Both the position numbers and the translations under genes were made by a program. This document shows positions 61,601-64,000 of a stretch of 64,000 nucleotides of DNA, one piece after another. Numbering within the stretch: position 1 is the first letter of the stretch; each line of letters begins with the position of its first letter. This DNA comes from Trileptium ribeirensis (Eukaryota; Nematoda; Enoplea; Enoplida; Thoracostomopsidae): positions 1-64,000 of the forward strand of contig JASANE010027705.1 of NCBI GenBank assembly GCA_030248225.1. Direction: 5' to 3'. Below the pieces are notes generated by a model, which had not been told where the DNA came from, did no database searches, and was given only the letters and a program-made list of their open reading frames with translations.

Positions 61601-62481
61601 ATCGATCAGTATATCGTTTTTGGACACCCAGAGCAAATAAATGTCTTCTACGAACGACATTGAGTAAATTGCGTCAAATTGAATGTGCTTCTAACGCATT
61701 GAGCGTTGACTAAATACTCGCTCTGTCTCCAACCGCCTCTATACTGGACATACGTTTGTTACAAGTTATTCCGTAGGAAACTTGAAATTGTTGGTTTATA
61801 TAGCACTGAAAAAAGTAAAAGAAGTATACAATTATTTTGTGGTCAGTGGTCAGACACAATGTTTAGGCTAGCTTTGGTTAACCAGTACCCTCACAGTTCA
61901 TTATCAAGAATGCAGGTTCTGGCTGCTTTGCCCATGATATATTACTTTACTCCAATGTGGACTGATTTACAAAGTTTACCAGCGCACTGGCTGGTGCATG
62001 ACAATTAATATTAGCCATCCTTACAGCTAAGTACTTTTAAATAATCCATACTTTCCTACCTAATTGGACTGGTTTAATTCTAACATAAACCTCAGACTTG
62101 TGAATGAGCAAAATAGCTGCTACAAGCATCGACTTGGCTTTGTTTTGTTAACAAAATGCTAGAGAGTCAAGATGAAAAATCTACTGAAATTATGTATCCT
62201 ACTTATGTTTCACAGAGCAATTTGCTGAGTTAAGATATAGCATATCGACATATCGCAAAAGGTGTTGGTGTACCTATGCTTCACTGCGCTCTGCAATCTC
62301 AATATATTTACTAGTTCTAGTTTGTGAATTGTTTGTAATTTCAGATTAATTTCTTTCAAGATCACACTAAAATCATATTGTGCCCTCTCATGAGTGCTGT
62401 TACGTACATAAACGAAAACAAAGATAGCAGGACATTTCGTTTCGACTTGATCTCTCGGTATGGATGTTCAGAAGATCTCGA
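7571..62481 (+). CDS. PLK1: Polo-like kinase 1 gene (Polo/PLK1 orthologue), partial, 11 exons seen
   Basis: Eleven exons join without a phase conflict: exon lengths are 105, 117, 218, 96, 200, 111, 129, 154, 130, 117 and 137 bp, giving about 504 codons. The product is a serine/threonine mitotic kinase with an N-terminal kinase domain and a C-terminal polo-box domain that docks phosphopeptides. Visible are the GGFA part of the glycine loop, the AGK lysine, [11 protein letters not shown], the activation-loop T after [13 protein letters not shown], a linker with an RxxL destruction-box motif, [14 protein letters not shown] of polo box 1 and DHTKIIL of polo box 2. From memory of human PLK1 (about 603 residues) the recovered span should be about 510, so nothing internal seems missing. 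[12 protein letters not shown] fits PLK1 better than PLK2/3, which have TICGTPNYLSPE. Not found: the residues before GGFA and the last 30 or so. Family assignment is firm; splice sites are read from sequence only. Confidence 0.95.
7955..8660 (+). repeat. Degenerate hAT-like copy
   Basis: Starts near CCCGGTTCCGGAACC and later shares GATGCTTGTGGTAG, GTGGAAGTACTTA, the CGCAGTCAGTAACTGC region and ATAAACCAATAACTTCAGG with the intact copies in the same order. Ends are lost. Confidence 0.6.
8787..8903 (+). CDS. PLK1: PLK1 exon: helix C to hinge
   Basis: 39 codons, phase 0 at both ends, acceptor ttttag, donor gtaagg. It reads [20 protein letters not shown], then a stretch ending LLEICRKR. The E in QEIAIH is the helix C glutamate that pairs with the lysine of the previous exon; HKHIVGFH and FEDNDFVYV are characteristic PLK1 strings, and LLEICRKR is the hinge. 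The ATG at the exon start is coincidental, an internal methionine equivalent to the one in human KMSMEI, not a translation start. Confidence 0.95.
8904..9365. other. Intron sequence, nothing recognised
   Basis: AT-rich; no frame, repeat or RNA gene seen before the LINE fragment that begins near 9366. Confidence 0.5.
9366..10330 (+). mobile_element. RTE-like LINE, 3' part of the RT ORF
   Basis: The frame at 9406-9813 has [15 protein letters not shown] and [16 protein letters not shown] (catalytic YADD), INEKKTKLM and DEFNYLGSL. After a frameshift near 9760 it continues as [38 protein letters not shown] and [13 protein letters not shown], the C-terminal hallmarks of RTE-like ORF2 proteins. It ends near 10325 ([15 protein letters not shown]). 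The 5' half is missing. It has the same strand as PLK1, inside the intron 8904-14805. Confidence 0.8.
10331..11599. other. Intron sequence, nothing recognised
   Basis: AT-rich unique-looking sequence with only short random frames. Confidence 0.45.
11600..12940 (+). mobile_element. RTE-like LINE fragment, second family, decayed
   Basis: Pieces in order: [20 protein letters not shown] (RT motif with a degenerate D/E), [19 protein letters not shown] (from GVHQGSALSPLLF), [19 protein letters not shown] (FADK in place of FADD), [30 protein letters not shown] and ARIDRKMLR. Several frameshifts and the changed catalytic residue show it is dead. The end near 12930 has GATGATGATGG, a short 3' repeat as in RTE elements. 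The related copy at 27045-27945 carries the later part. Confidence 0.75.
13160..14400. repeat. Diverged dispersed/tandem repeat with TTTTCGTGTA core
   Basis: Three similar blocks at about 13395, 13590 and 14255 share 'gagatatta' and 'ttttcgtgta' followed by GGGTC/GGTCTC and a T-rich tail. The same core appears inverted at about 15450, 28490, 28940 and 29130. No coding capacity. It looks like an old satellite or a SINE/MITE array. Confidence 0.5.
14806..15023 (+). CDS. PLK1: PLK1 exon: catalytic loop and DFG
   Basis: The exon begins after ttcag with [10 protein letters not shown] and ends inside codon 73 (aaa aa, phase 2) before gtaaat. It contains [30 protein letters not shown] (catalytic aspartate and metal-binding asparagine) and KIGDFGLA, then ILDYEDERK. 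The open frame runs on through the donor to a stop at 15025, so the exon must be spliced there; the 2+1 phase join to the exon at 23967 restores [12 protein letters not shown]. All catalytic residues expected of an active kinase are present. Confidence 0.96.
15024..15852. other. Intron start; one inverted core of the TTTTCGTGTA repeat
   Basis: The reverse-complement core lies at about 15440-15500 (ATACGAAAACGACAATATCT). Otherwise nothing recognised. Confidence 0.45.
15853..16259. mobile_element. MITE with CTGGGCTCTCCA ends
   Basis: 407 bp. The left end CTGGGCTCTCCA is matched by TGGAGAGCCCAG at the right. Purine-rich GGGG/CCCC blocks flank an AT-rich centre. Likely related to the 209-bp element at 18059-18267, which shares the TTTGCC(A/G)GGGGG motif. 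Confidence 0.7.
16260..16921. other. Intron sequence, nothing recognised
   Basis: No frame or repeat beyond short palindromes such as AAAACGCGATTACCAATCGC near 16714. Confidence 0.4.
16922..17887 (-). mobile_element. hAT-like non-autonomous element, copy 2
   Basis: Starts CAGGGAATAACGGG and ends CCGGTTACTCACTG; flanks ATACCCAC and GTACCCAC form a 7/8 target duplication. 966 bp, with an internal deletion relative to copy 1. The CCGGAATTCCGG block is at the right end, so it is inverted relative to copy 1. Confidence 0.83.
18059..18267. mobile_element. Short MITE with CTGGCTAGTCCAAA ends
   Basis: 209 bp. Left CTGGCTAGTCCAAA, right TTTGGAGTAGCCAG, imperfect inverse of each other. Interior has GGGGG runs and TTTTTGCCGGGGGG. 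Confidence 0.65.
18317..18686 (-). mobile_element. hAT-like copy 3, truncated
   Basis: CAGGGAATAACCGGAACCGG, then the family sequence through CGCTCTGTCTCC, after which similarity stops. A 13-bp direct repeat GGTTAAGTACAAA lies at 18303 and again at 18680. Either this is a longer duplication or the element was repaired after damage. Confidence 0.6.
18897..19539 (-). pseudogene. LINE ORF2 RNase H and C-terminal finger
   Basis: 19306-19539 contains [18 protein letters not shown] (glutamate-containing helix) and [13 protein letters not shown] (aspartate), two of the RNase H catalytic elements. 18897-19184 contains [19 protein letters not shown] and [12 protein letters not shown], the region after RNase H. 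The frame breaks at about 19190-19300. Confidence 0.75.
19532..20969 (-). pseudogene. LINE ORF2 reverse transcriptase
   Basis: N-terminal frame 20310-20969 has [39 protein letters not shown] and [20 protein letters not shown]. After about 190 bases with a frameshift (the AFDN region), 19532-20116 has [30 protein letters not shown] (YSDD instead of the usual YADD) and [12 protein letters not shown]. These are RT motifs in order. Confidence 0.87.
21499..22750 (-). pseudogene. LINE ORF1 with DUF4780-like C-terminal domain
   Basis: The first frame (22750-22229) is low-complexity and acidic ([18 protein letters not shown]). The second (from 22362) is basic with [14 protein letters not shown] and proline/arginine-rich [18 protein letters not shown], then (from 21888) [34 protein letters not shown] and [13 protein letters not shown]. 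The last part resembles the DUF4780 family found in retrotransposon ORF1 proteins, from memory and not searched. At least one frameshift. Confidence 0.6.
22751..23231. other. Intron sequence with a G-rich repeat-like stretch
   Basis: 23140-23230 has GGGGGG/CCCCCC blocks resembling ends of the MITE at 15853. Otherwise nothing recognised. Confidence 0.4.
23232..23821 (-). mobile_element. hAT-like copy 4, truncated
   Basis: Begins inside the family at a site matching TCTCCCTTTACTACACAT and runs to the terminal block GGTTCCGGTATG ... TTCCGATTACTCCATG. The other end is missing. Confidence 0.65.
23967..24062 (+). CDS. PLK1: PLK1 exon: activation segment and APE motif
   Basis: Acceptor tttcag, donor gtatgt inside a codon (gtg ct). 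It reads [20 protein letters not shown], then [11 protein letters not shown]. The first threonine corresponds to the T-loop residue phosphorylated by Aurora kinases in human PLK1 (T210), inferred by alignment. The exon is too short for an ordinary ORF search and was found by reading across the 8.9-kb intron. The preceding intron is filled with a LINE and several DNA elements. Confidence 0.94.
24063..24358. other. Intron between PLK1 exon and composite element
   Basis: A 98-residue open frame on the - strand crosses it but resembles nothing I know; no other signal. Confidence 0.4.
24359..26137. mobile_element. Composite element A: inverted ends plus about 360-bp tandem array
   Basis: Left end CAGAACGTAGTGCAG, right end CTTCACTACGTTCTG, an imperfect 15-bp inverted pair. 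After a unique head (with GTGTGATCGGCCATAACTCG) come about 4.5 tandem units; the marker ATTTTAGT occurs at 24563, 24922, 25283 and 25602, spacings 359, 361 and 319. Each unit has AAAATGATAAATGCCGATG and TTTTTCGATTAAGGCTCCGG. The tail contains CACATATAGCATATTGACG. The same head-array-tail order recurs at 52466-53904, so this is one mobile unit and not simple satellite DNA. Confidence 0.8.
26251..26683 (-). mobile_element. TGAGCGGAGC-ended repeat, copy 1
   Basis: Begins ACTAGTCGGTAGTGGAACTA, then GTGAGCGGAGC, and ends CGCTCCGCTCAAT. The copy at 46816-47260 is its reverse complement over nearly the full length, and a third is at 48304-48885. Contains a run of GAACGAACGGACGG and the AT-rich TTAATTAGC words. 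Unclassified. Confidence 0.72.
27045..27945 (+). mobile_element. RTE-like LINE, 3' end, with zinc-finger segment
   Basis: [15 protein letters not shown], then a cysteine-rich block [20 protein letters not shown] and CSGL, then [47 protein letters not shown] and [12 protein letters not shown]. It ends with ATGATGATGATGA at about 27920-27936, the short 3' repeat of RTE elements. Same family as the copy at 11600-12940. Frames are broken near 27455 and 27715. Confidence 0.8.
27946..28319. other. Intron sequence, nothing recognised
   Basis: Unique-looking AT-rich sequence, short frames only. Confidence 0.4.
28320..29290. repeat. Diverged about 200-bp repeats (inverted TTTTCGTGTA family)
   Basis: Two adjacent similar blocks at about 28915-29060 and 29095-29240 share CCCGAAAACACCA, ATATCTCCT, AGCGATTC and CTCATTTTGTTC. 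A third, more diverged one at 28470-28560 has ACACGAAAATGC. Related in reverse complement to 13160-14400. Confidence 0.55.
29291..29770. other. Intron sequence, nothing recognised
   Basis: Overlapping open frames of about 90-108 residues on both strands (29386-29716) lack any family signature and look like AT-rich chance. Confidence 0.4.
29771..30420 (-). mobile_element. CR1-like LINE, 3' end of ORF2
   Basis: From right to left: [18 protein letters not shown] (about 30405), [44 protein letters not shown], then [19 protein letters not shown] and [20 protein letters not shown]. This is the same tail architecture as 120-470 but clearly another family. Frameshifts at about 30080 and 30300. Confidence 0.8.
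30540..30739 (+). CDS. PLK1: PLK1 exon: C-lobe of kinase domain
   Basis: 200 bp, opening with one base that completes a leucine codon after tttag and ending one base into a glycine codon before gtaagg. It reads [30 protein letters not shown], then [16 protein letters not shown] and FDFFQNG. PPFET, ETYSRIK and the arginine in DRPT are standard C-lobe residues. An ATG at 30532 just upstream is intronic. The exon follows, within 120 bp, the 5' boundary of a LINE fragment. Confidence 0.95.
31002..33181 (+). mobile_element. hAT-like copy 5 (outer), split by copy 6
   Basis: The left part 31002-31696 starts CAGCGAGGAACCGAATTCCG; the right part 32846-33181 ends GGTTCGGGTGATTCCCTG. Together they make one family member of about 1030 bp, interrupted exactly where intact copies read GTGTAGTA. 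No clear 8-bp flank duplication remains. Confidence 0.78.
31697..32845 (+). mobile_element. hAT-like copy 6 (inner), inserted in copy 5
   Basis: CAGGGAGTAACCGGAATTCC to CCGGTTATTCCCTG, 1149 bp, flanked by GTGTAGTA and GCGTAGTA (7/8). Very similar to copy 1 at 4612-5771 along its length, including the GATGCTTGTAGCAGC region, so it is probably recent. Confidence 0.87.
33182..33900. other. Intron sequence, nothing recognised
   Basis: AT-rich, no repeat or frame assigned, runs to the acceptor of the linker exon. Confidence 0.4.
33901..34011 (+). CDS. PLK1: PLK1 exon: start of interdomain linker with RxxL motif
   Basis: Acceptor ttatatag, donor gtaagt. It reads [19 protein letters not shown] (first base from the previous exon), matching the GYIPARLPITCL region just after the kinase domain of PLK1. 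It ends with [18 protein letters not shown] fits RxxLxxxN and sits where human PLK1 has its destruction box (RKPLTVLN), so APC/C-dependent turnover may be conserved (inference). The acceptor polypyrimidine tract is poor. Confidence 0.9.
34100..34410 (+). repeat. Dispersed repeat, paralogous to 44870-45180
   Basis: Shares TTGTGGGACCAC, GAATATGGTTCATCGAC and CATTAGATTA with the copy near 45050-45175 in the same order. The short frame over it has no known relatives. Confidence 0.55.
34411..34737. mobile_element. MITE, second copy of the CTGGCCTGTCC family
   Basis: TGGCCTGTCCAAAG at left, CTGTGGACAGGT at right; inverted relative to 5825-6190. It interrupts a repeat whose uninterrupted paralogue at about 45175 shows the empty site. 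Confidence 0.75.
34738..36000 (+). repeat. Array of about 150-180 bp repeats, interrupted by a MITE
   Basis: Units carry 'ttgtgtattgc', 'catcaagaat' and 'cctgattt' markers, as in 45180-46000. The element at 35263-35753 lies within it. Confidence 0.5.
35263..35753. mobile_element. MITE with ATGTGCGAGTAAAG ends
   Basis: Left ATGTGCGAGTAAAGTTAAG, right CTTAAGTTTAGTCGCACAT (inverse with two or three changes), then GACCCCG and AACCATCC mirrored as well. 491 bp. Same family as 3266-3594. The interior has repeated 'ttcgcgaac' words. Confidence 0.75.
36001..37075. other. Intron sequence, nothing recognised
   Basis: AT-rich, no repeat matched elsewhere in the window. Confidence 0.4.
37076..37204 (+). 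CDS. PLK1: PLK1 exon: variable interdomain linker (predicted)
   Basis: This exon was found by phase and signals, not strong similarity. ttgatatttcag precedes it, gtgagg follows, and the frame of 129 bp (2+126+1) is open. Joining it gives a lysine codon on the left and a GAC codon on the right, which produces [15 protein letters not shown] at the polo-box border, matching the EEAEDP string of PLK1. The content [20 protein letters not shown] followed by a Q-rich run is typical of the low-conservation linker. Skipping it would also keep frame, because the flanking exons are phase 1 on both sides, so alternative skipping is possible. Confidence 0.75.
37205..43082. other. Long intron with little recognisable content
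   Basis: This 5.9-kb intron is the poorest in obvious transposons. It holds a 29-bp perfect tandem duplication (42292-42349), a cluster of - strand frames at 39781-40792, and a G-rich possible MITE at about 41890-42250. No RNA gene seen. Confidence 0.4.
42292..42349. repeat. 29-bp tandem duplication, two copies
   Basis: AGCCAATATTAAGTTAAGTC followed by ATGCAAAAG occurs twice back to back without a mismatch, so it is a recent slippage or repair event. Confidence 0.9.
43083..43236 (+). CDS. PLK1: PLK1 exon: polo box 1, first half
   Basis: Acceptor ttttgcag, donor gtacgt after two bases of a codon; 154 bp. It reads [30 protein letters not shown], then [14 protein letters not shown] and RNG. 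The tryptophan in FWIGKW aligns with human W414, needed for phosphopeptide docking, and DYSDKYGxGYQL is diagnostic for PLK1-type polo boxes. The frame stays open to 43315, but the next exon at 50996 supplies the expected SLQYIE continuation. Confidence 0.95.
43237..44869. other. Intron sequence, nothing recognised
   Basis: Several short frames, the longest (44636-44992, 118 codons, +) running into the repeat at 44870; none shows a family signature. Confidence 0.4.
44870..46000 (+). repeat. Dispersed repeat followed by four 160-180 bp tandem units
   Basis: 44870-45180 is the paralogue of 34100-34410. From 45240 the marker 'catcaagaat' or a variant recurs at about 45329, 45507, 45670 and 45830 (spacings 178, 163 and 160). 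Units also share GTAGGCTGA, 'ggttatctagag' and a 'cctgatttccagaatatag' string. Confidence 0.6.
46001..46815. other. Intron sequence, nothing recognised
   Basis: No frame or repeat identified. Confidence 0.4.
46816..47260 (+). mobile_element. TGAGCGGAGC-ended repeat, copy 2
   Basis: TTGAGCGGAGCTCGGCG at left; GCTCCGCTCACAAATG then GTTCCACTACCGACTAG at right. Nearly full-length reverse complement of 26251-26683. It lies 24 bp from hAT-like copy 7. Confidence 0.75.
47285..49044 (-). mobile_element. hAT-like copy 7, with an inserted element
   Basis: CAGGGAATAACCGGAACCG to CCGGTTACTCCCTG, with a perfect 8-bp target duplication ATATTTAC on both sides. 1760 bp, of which about 580 bp (48304-48885) is a separate TGAGCGGAGC-type repeat; the rest aligns with copy 1 reversed. 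Confidence 0.88.
48304..48885 (+). mobile_element. TGAGCGGAGC-ended repeat, copy 3, inside hAT-like copy 7
   Basis: TTGAGCGGAGCGAGGTCGC at left; GTCGCTCCGCTCAAAAAATG then GTTCCACTACGACTGG at right. Its interior differs from copies 1 and 2 (longer, with TTAATTAAGC words). It splits the hAT sequence at GTATAAT/TATATTAC. Confidence 0.72.
49045..50292. other. Intron sequence, nothing recognised
   Basis: A stretch of CCCACCGTAG occurs near 49117 and 50199 about 1.1 kb apart, possibly borders of an unknown repeat. No frame of note. Confidence 0.4.
50293..50894 (-). mobile_element. hAT-like copy 8, internally deleted
   Basis: CAGGAACCGTACATTTAAAC to CCGGTTACTTCCTG, with the family's TTTACATTAAGCTTAATGTA region retained and the centre lost. 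Ends are damaged and no flank duplication is clear. It ends 100 bp before a PLK1 exon. Confidence 0.72.
50996..51125 (+). CDS. PLK1: PLK1 exon: polo box 1, second half
   Basis: One base completes a leucine codon, then [30 protein letters not shown] and [13 protein letters not shown] follow. This is the strand-plus-helix end of polo box 1 (human DSLQYIERDGTESYL and KKITLLKYFRNYMSEHLL). The acceptor is gttttag. The donor gtagca is weak at position +5 but is the only GT that keeps frame; immediately after it the unspliced frame reaches a stop. Confidence 0.93.
51341..51670. repeat. 166-bp tandem duplication, two copies
   Basis: AAGTCTTTTGGAAAGATGG starts at 51341 and again at 51507; both run through CTATAAGTGCAAGTCCATGC and end at CTATTTTCCCGCC. 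About ten differences, so moderately old. Confidence 0.88.
51671..52465. other. Intron sequence, nothing recognised
   Basis: Two weakly similar blocks around 52030-52110 and 52210-52300 share ACGCTACAGTTT/AATGCTACAGTTT and ATCTGTGATTAT/ATCTGCGATTAT. No other signal. Confidence 0.4.
52466..53904. mobile_element. Composite element B: inverted ends plus about 350-bp tandem array
   Basis: Same head (CAGAACGTAGTGCAG, GTGTGATCGGC) and tail (CTTCACTACGTTCTG at 53890-53904) as element A. The unit marker is at 52664, 53024 and 53369 (spacings 360 and 345). Fewer units than A, so the array length varies between copies. Confidence 0.8.
54216..55510 (+). pseudogene. LINE ORF1 remnant
   Basis: A 166-codon frame from 54216 begins [20 protein letters not shown] and contains an imperfect internal repeat (SPEAIGMEQ twice, about 30 codons apart). 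Further frames at 54858 and about 55085-55508 continue with [19 protein letters not shown]. Low-complexity N-terminus and position before an endonuclease remnant suggest ORF1; no domain is clear. Confidence 0.5.
55720..56172 (+). pseudogene. LINE ORF2 endonuclease end fused to RT piece
   Basis: A single 150-codon frame joins [14 protein letters not shown] (the SDHR end of an APE-type endonuclease) to [16 protein letters not shown] (the RT region before motif 2). Normally several hundred residues separate these, so an internal deletion is implied. Confidence 0.55.
56365..57290. mobile_element. Composite element C, truncated, inside the LINE
   Basis: Head CAGAACTTTGTGGAG then GTGTGATCGGCCATAACTCG; unit marker at about 56576, 56930 and 57262. 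It stops after CCCTTCACGGA without the usual tail. LINE RT sequence resumes near 57390. Confidence 0.68.
57397..58880 (+). pseudogene. LINE ORF2 RT end, thumb and RNase H remnants
   Basis: [20 protein letters not shown] at about 57397, followed by a 262-bp tandem duplication (starts at 57438 and 57700) containing [20 protein letters not shown]. Then RNase [21 protein letters not shown] (about 58228) and [13 protein letters not shown] (about 58356). Stops and frameshifts throughout. Confidence 0.65.
58901..60024. other. Intron sequence, mostly unrecognised
   Basis: 58980-59160 holds paired purine/pyrimidine blocks (CCCCCAGTTTTGAG and CAAAACTGGGAGAGG), suggesting a small inverted-repeat element. 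A 114-codon frame at 59154-59498 (+) has no known relatives. Confidence 0.4.
60025..60141 (+). CDS. PLK1: PLK1 exon: between polo boxes and start of polo box 2
   Basis: 39 codons, phase 0 at both ends, acceptor ttttatgcag. It reads [58 protein letters not shown] is almost invariant in PLK1. There is no GT at the 3' end: the sequence is cag followed by gcgagt, and two codons on the unspliced frame hits tga. Because the next exon begins exactly at INFFQ in phase 0, the intron has to use a GC donor. Confidence 0.94.
60952..61330. mobile_element. 379-bp hAT-like MITE with 8-bp target duplication
   Basis: Perfect ATCACTGC at 60944-60951 and 61331-61338. The right end is CCCTG; the left is degraded (AAAGATTTTTTTGGG against the inverse CAGGGTTTTTC). 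Subterminal GGTCTGGACCC words recur at both sides. A different family from the CCGG one. Confidence 0.72.
61387..62235 (-). mobile_element. hAT-like copy 9, truncated at right
   Basis: Degraded CACTGGGAACAACCATAACC start, then GGTCTTCGAAACTTATAG, the TATCGATCAGTATATCG region and GCTACAAGCATCGACTTGGC in family order. The CCGGAATTCCGG end is missing; the sequence joins a tail fragment of the composite family. Confidence 0.68.
62236..62318. repeat. Tail fragment of the composite element family
   Basis: ATATAGCATATCGACATATC and CTATGCTTCACTGCGCTCTG match the tails at 26060-26137 and 53825-53904. It directly abuts truncated hAT-like copy 9. Confidence 0.65.
62345..62481 (+). CDS. PLK1: PLK1 exon: polo box 2
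   Basis: Acceptor gtaatttcag, donor gtaagt two bases into a codon. It reads [36 protein letters not shown] and YGCSEDL. The H and K in DHTK are the phosphate-contacting pair (human H538 and K540). A following exon should encode the last 30 or so residues (human LASRLRYARTMV onward). No such reading was found up to 64000, so it is probably outside the window. Confidence 0.94.
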
Positions 62482-64000
62482 GTAAGTAATGAATTTACGA
62501 GACAACAATATGTAAACCGCAAGAACTACCGGCCCATTCGCTTGAGGAGGAAAGTACACGTGAGTACCATTGGTGTGCCAAAAAATTGGGATAACAAATT
62601 CGGGGTCAGATGCCAAACCTGGGGAAGGCGAAGGGCCCAATTAACAGAGGCTTCGCGAGAAAACCAATTTGTTCTGTTGTTAATTCAAGACAGGTCTTTT
62701 TCATTGGTGGCGAGAGTACAAATATAAATCTAAGTATATAGCTAGTTTTCCTCCGTGGTTGAATTTTTACTTTATTTGACATCTAAACTAGACGCAACCG
62801 GACCTGTGGGTCGTTCCGGATCGAAATTCCTGTGGTCGCTTTTAATTTATAATACCTGAATAATTCAAGTATAATTTAGCGGTTGCAATTATACTGTTTT
62901 AATGTTTTCGTTTCATGCCACATGTTTGTTTTCATGGTACTAAGATCAAGACCAACAACAACCTTTGGCTGCGGTTTTAATCAGCAGTCTTGAACTGGAT
63001 GCTTCTAGGAAGCGTTTTATAAAAGAGGGGCCCAGCACAATACGTTACAATTATTGAATTACCTTTAGGTGCAATCGTATCAACTTTCCCGACATCATCA
63101 TATTAGTCGTTAAGCCGTCGAAGTTCATGTTGTCTATAGTGTAATCATTGCTCGATTGACTGTTCTATGAAATATGTTTTATGTGCCTAGTTATAAAAAG
63201 GGGTCCAGCACAATACGTCACTATTAAAATATCTTTAGGTGTGATCGTATCAACGTTATTATCATATTTCTGATATCGTTATTAATCGTTAACCGGTCGA
63301 AGTTTGTGTTTTCCATTGTTTAAGCGCTGCACGGGTTATTGTCCTATGAAAGATGTGTATAAAAAATAGGTAATTACTGAGGTTGACTATACGTGGACAT
63401 ATACTATTAAACAGTCAAATTGGAATAGAAATTGGCCAGTTGTTGTACTGCAAACACAAGTTTTTCTTTAAGTAGATTGATTGATCAAGTTTAAAGATTA
63501 ATCCAATATTTCTCGGCTGATCGCGATACAGTAGTAACCGTAAAGTTACATATATTTCACATGAGCAGTGAAAGTAGTGACCAGATCGGTTCACCTACAG
63601 CGAAGCCTACATACAAGAGTGACATTTTAGAGATTTTAGACCAAACCTTTTAACACATAAAGGCTGCGCAGTAAGTAATGTAGAGCTGTGGCTAGTGGTA
63701 GATGTATGTCATATAAAATTTTATACAATACCTAAATTTTATTCATATTTGTCAAATATTACCATGTTACAAATCAAAAGCCTAAGATTACGCTGATTTT
63801 GTCGCAAATGTGTTTAAGTAGGGTCGTCACAAAAGGTGGATGCGGGGAGGGCGATCTCATCCCTTTTTAAAGATAATCACGAAAAATCAACTGATGGTGT
63901 TATAATAAAATGAATATAATCGACTTCCGCTTTTTGCCAGCCCACCCGCTTTTGGAGAACTTGCGCGCTTCTGGTTCTGAGACCGTGGGTTTACCGCTAC
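62482..64000. other. Intron after polo box 2, with a 173-bp tandem duplication
   Basis: The block beginning TTATAAAA and CCCAGCACAATACGT at 63017 recurs at 63191 (TCCAGCACAATACGT) and ends near 63360; the two copies share CTTTAGGTG, ATCGTATCAAC and GTCGAAGTT. The last PLK1 exon was not found here. Confidence 0.6.

Larger units (their letters stand above)
60142..62344 (+). other. Probable GC-AG intron of PLK1
   Basis: The donor reads cag|gcgagt and the acceptor gtaatttcag. Exon phases on both sides are 0 and the protein join TLQ-INFF matches the family exactly. GC donors are a known minor class, usually with a good match to the rest of the consensus, as here (CAG before, AGT at +4 to +6). Confidence 0.8.

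Noticed and set aside
7571..62481. PLK2/PLK3 or PLK4 identity
   Set aside because: [12 protein letters not shown], the WVDYSDKYG polo box and the [13 protein letters not shown] string are of PLK1/Polo type; PLK4 has a different C-terminal architecture.
1..64000. tRNA or rRNA genes
   Set aside because: No cloverleaf with A and B boxes or conserved rRNA string was seen on either strand by eye; a covariance search would be needed to be certain.

Overview
The window is animal nuclear DNA, most likely from an invertebrate with a large, repeat-rich genome. Three things point to this: a polo-like kinase broken into short spliced exons separated by 1 to 9 kb introns, several families of decayed non-LTR retrotransposons, and many terminal-inverted-repeat DNA elements. 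Nothing bacterial or organellar is visible. I cannot name the species from the sequence alone.

The one host gene I can support is a PLK1/Polo orthologue on the + strand. Eleven coding exons between 7571 and 62481 join in frame: 7571-7675, 8787-8903, 14806-15023, 23967-24062, 30540-30739, 33901-34011, 37076-37204, 43083-43236, 50996-51125, 60025-60141 and 62345-62481. Together they encode about 504 residues, from the glycine-rich loop of the kinase to near the end of the second polo box. The first exon or exons (before GGFARC) and the last exon (after the second polo box) were not found. The last probably lies beyond the right edge. Ten introns are complete; nine are GT-AG and the tenth (60142-62344) appears to be GC-AG.

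The rest is mobile or repetitive. 1-4611 is a CR1/jockey-like LINE on the - strand, cut by a small inverted-repeat element. 9366-10330, 11600-12940 and 27045-27945 hold 3' parts of RTE-like LINEs on the + strand. 18700-22750 is a LINE with a C-terminal RNase H on the - strand, and a second, more decayed one lies at about 53930-58900 on the + strand. 29771-30420 is the 3' end of another CR1-like LINE.

A family of hAT-like non-autonomous elements (ends CAGGGARTAACCGG, subterminal CCGG palindromes, 8-bp target duplications) has about ten copies. One is inserted inside another at 31002-33181, and one (47285-49044) hosts a further small element. A second striking family (24359-26137, 52466-53904, fragment at 56365-57290) combines inverted CAGAACGTAGTG ends with an internal tandem array of about 360-bp units.

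Several smaller MITE families lie at 5825, 34411, 3266, 35263, 15853, 18059, 26251, 46816, 48304 and 60952. Diverged 160-200 bp satellite-like repeats fill 13160-14400, 28320-29290, 34750-36000 and 44870-46000. The long introns thus act as a stack of nested insertions whose relative order can be read. Stretches with nothing recognisable are listed as such.
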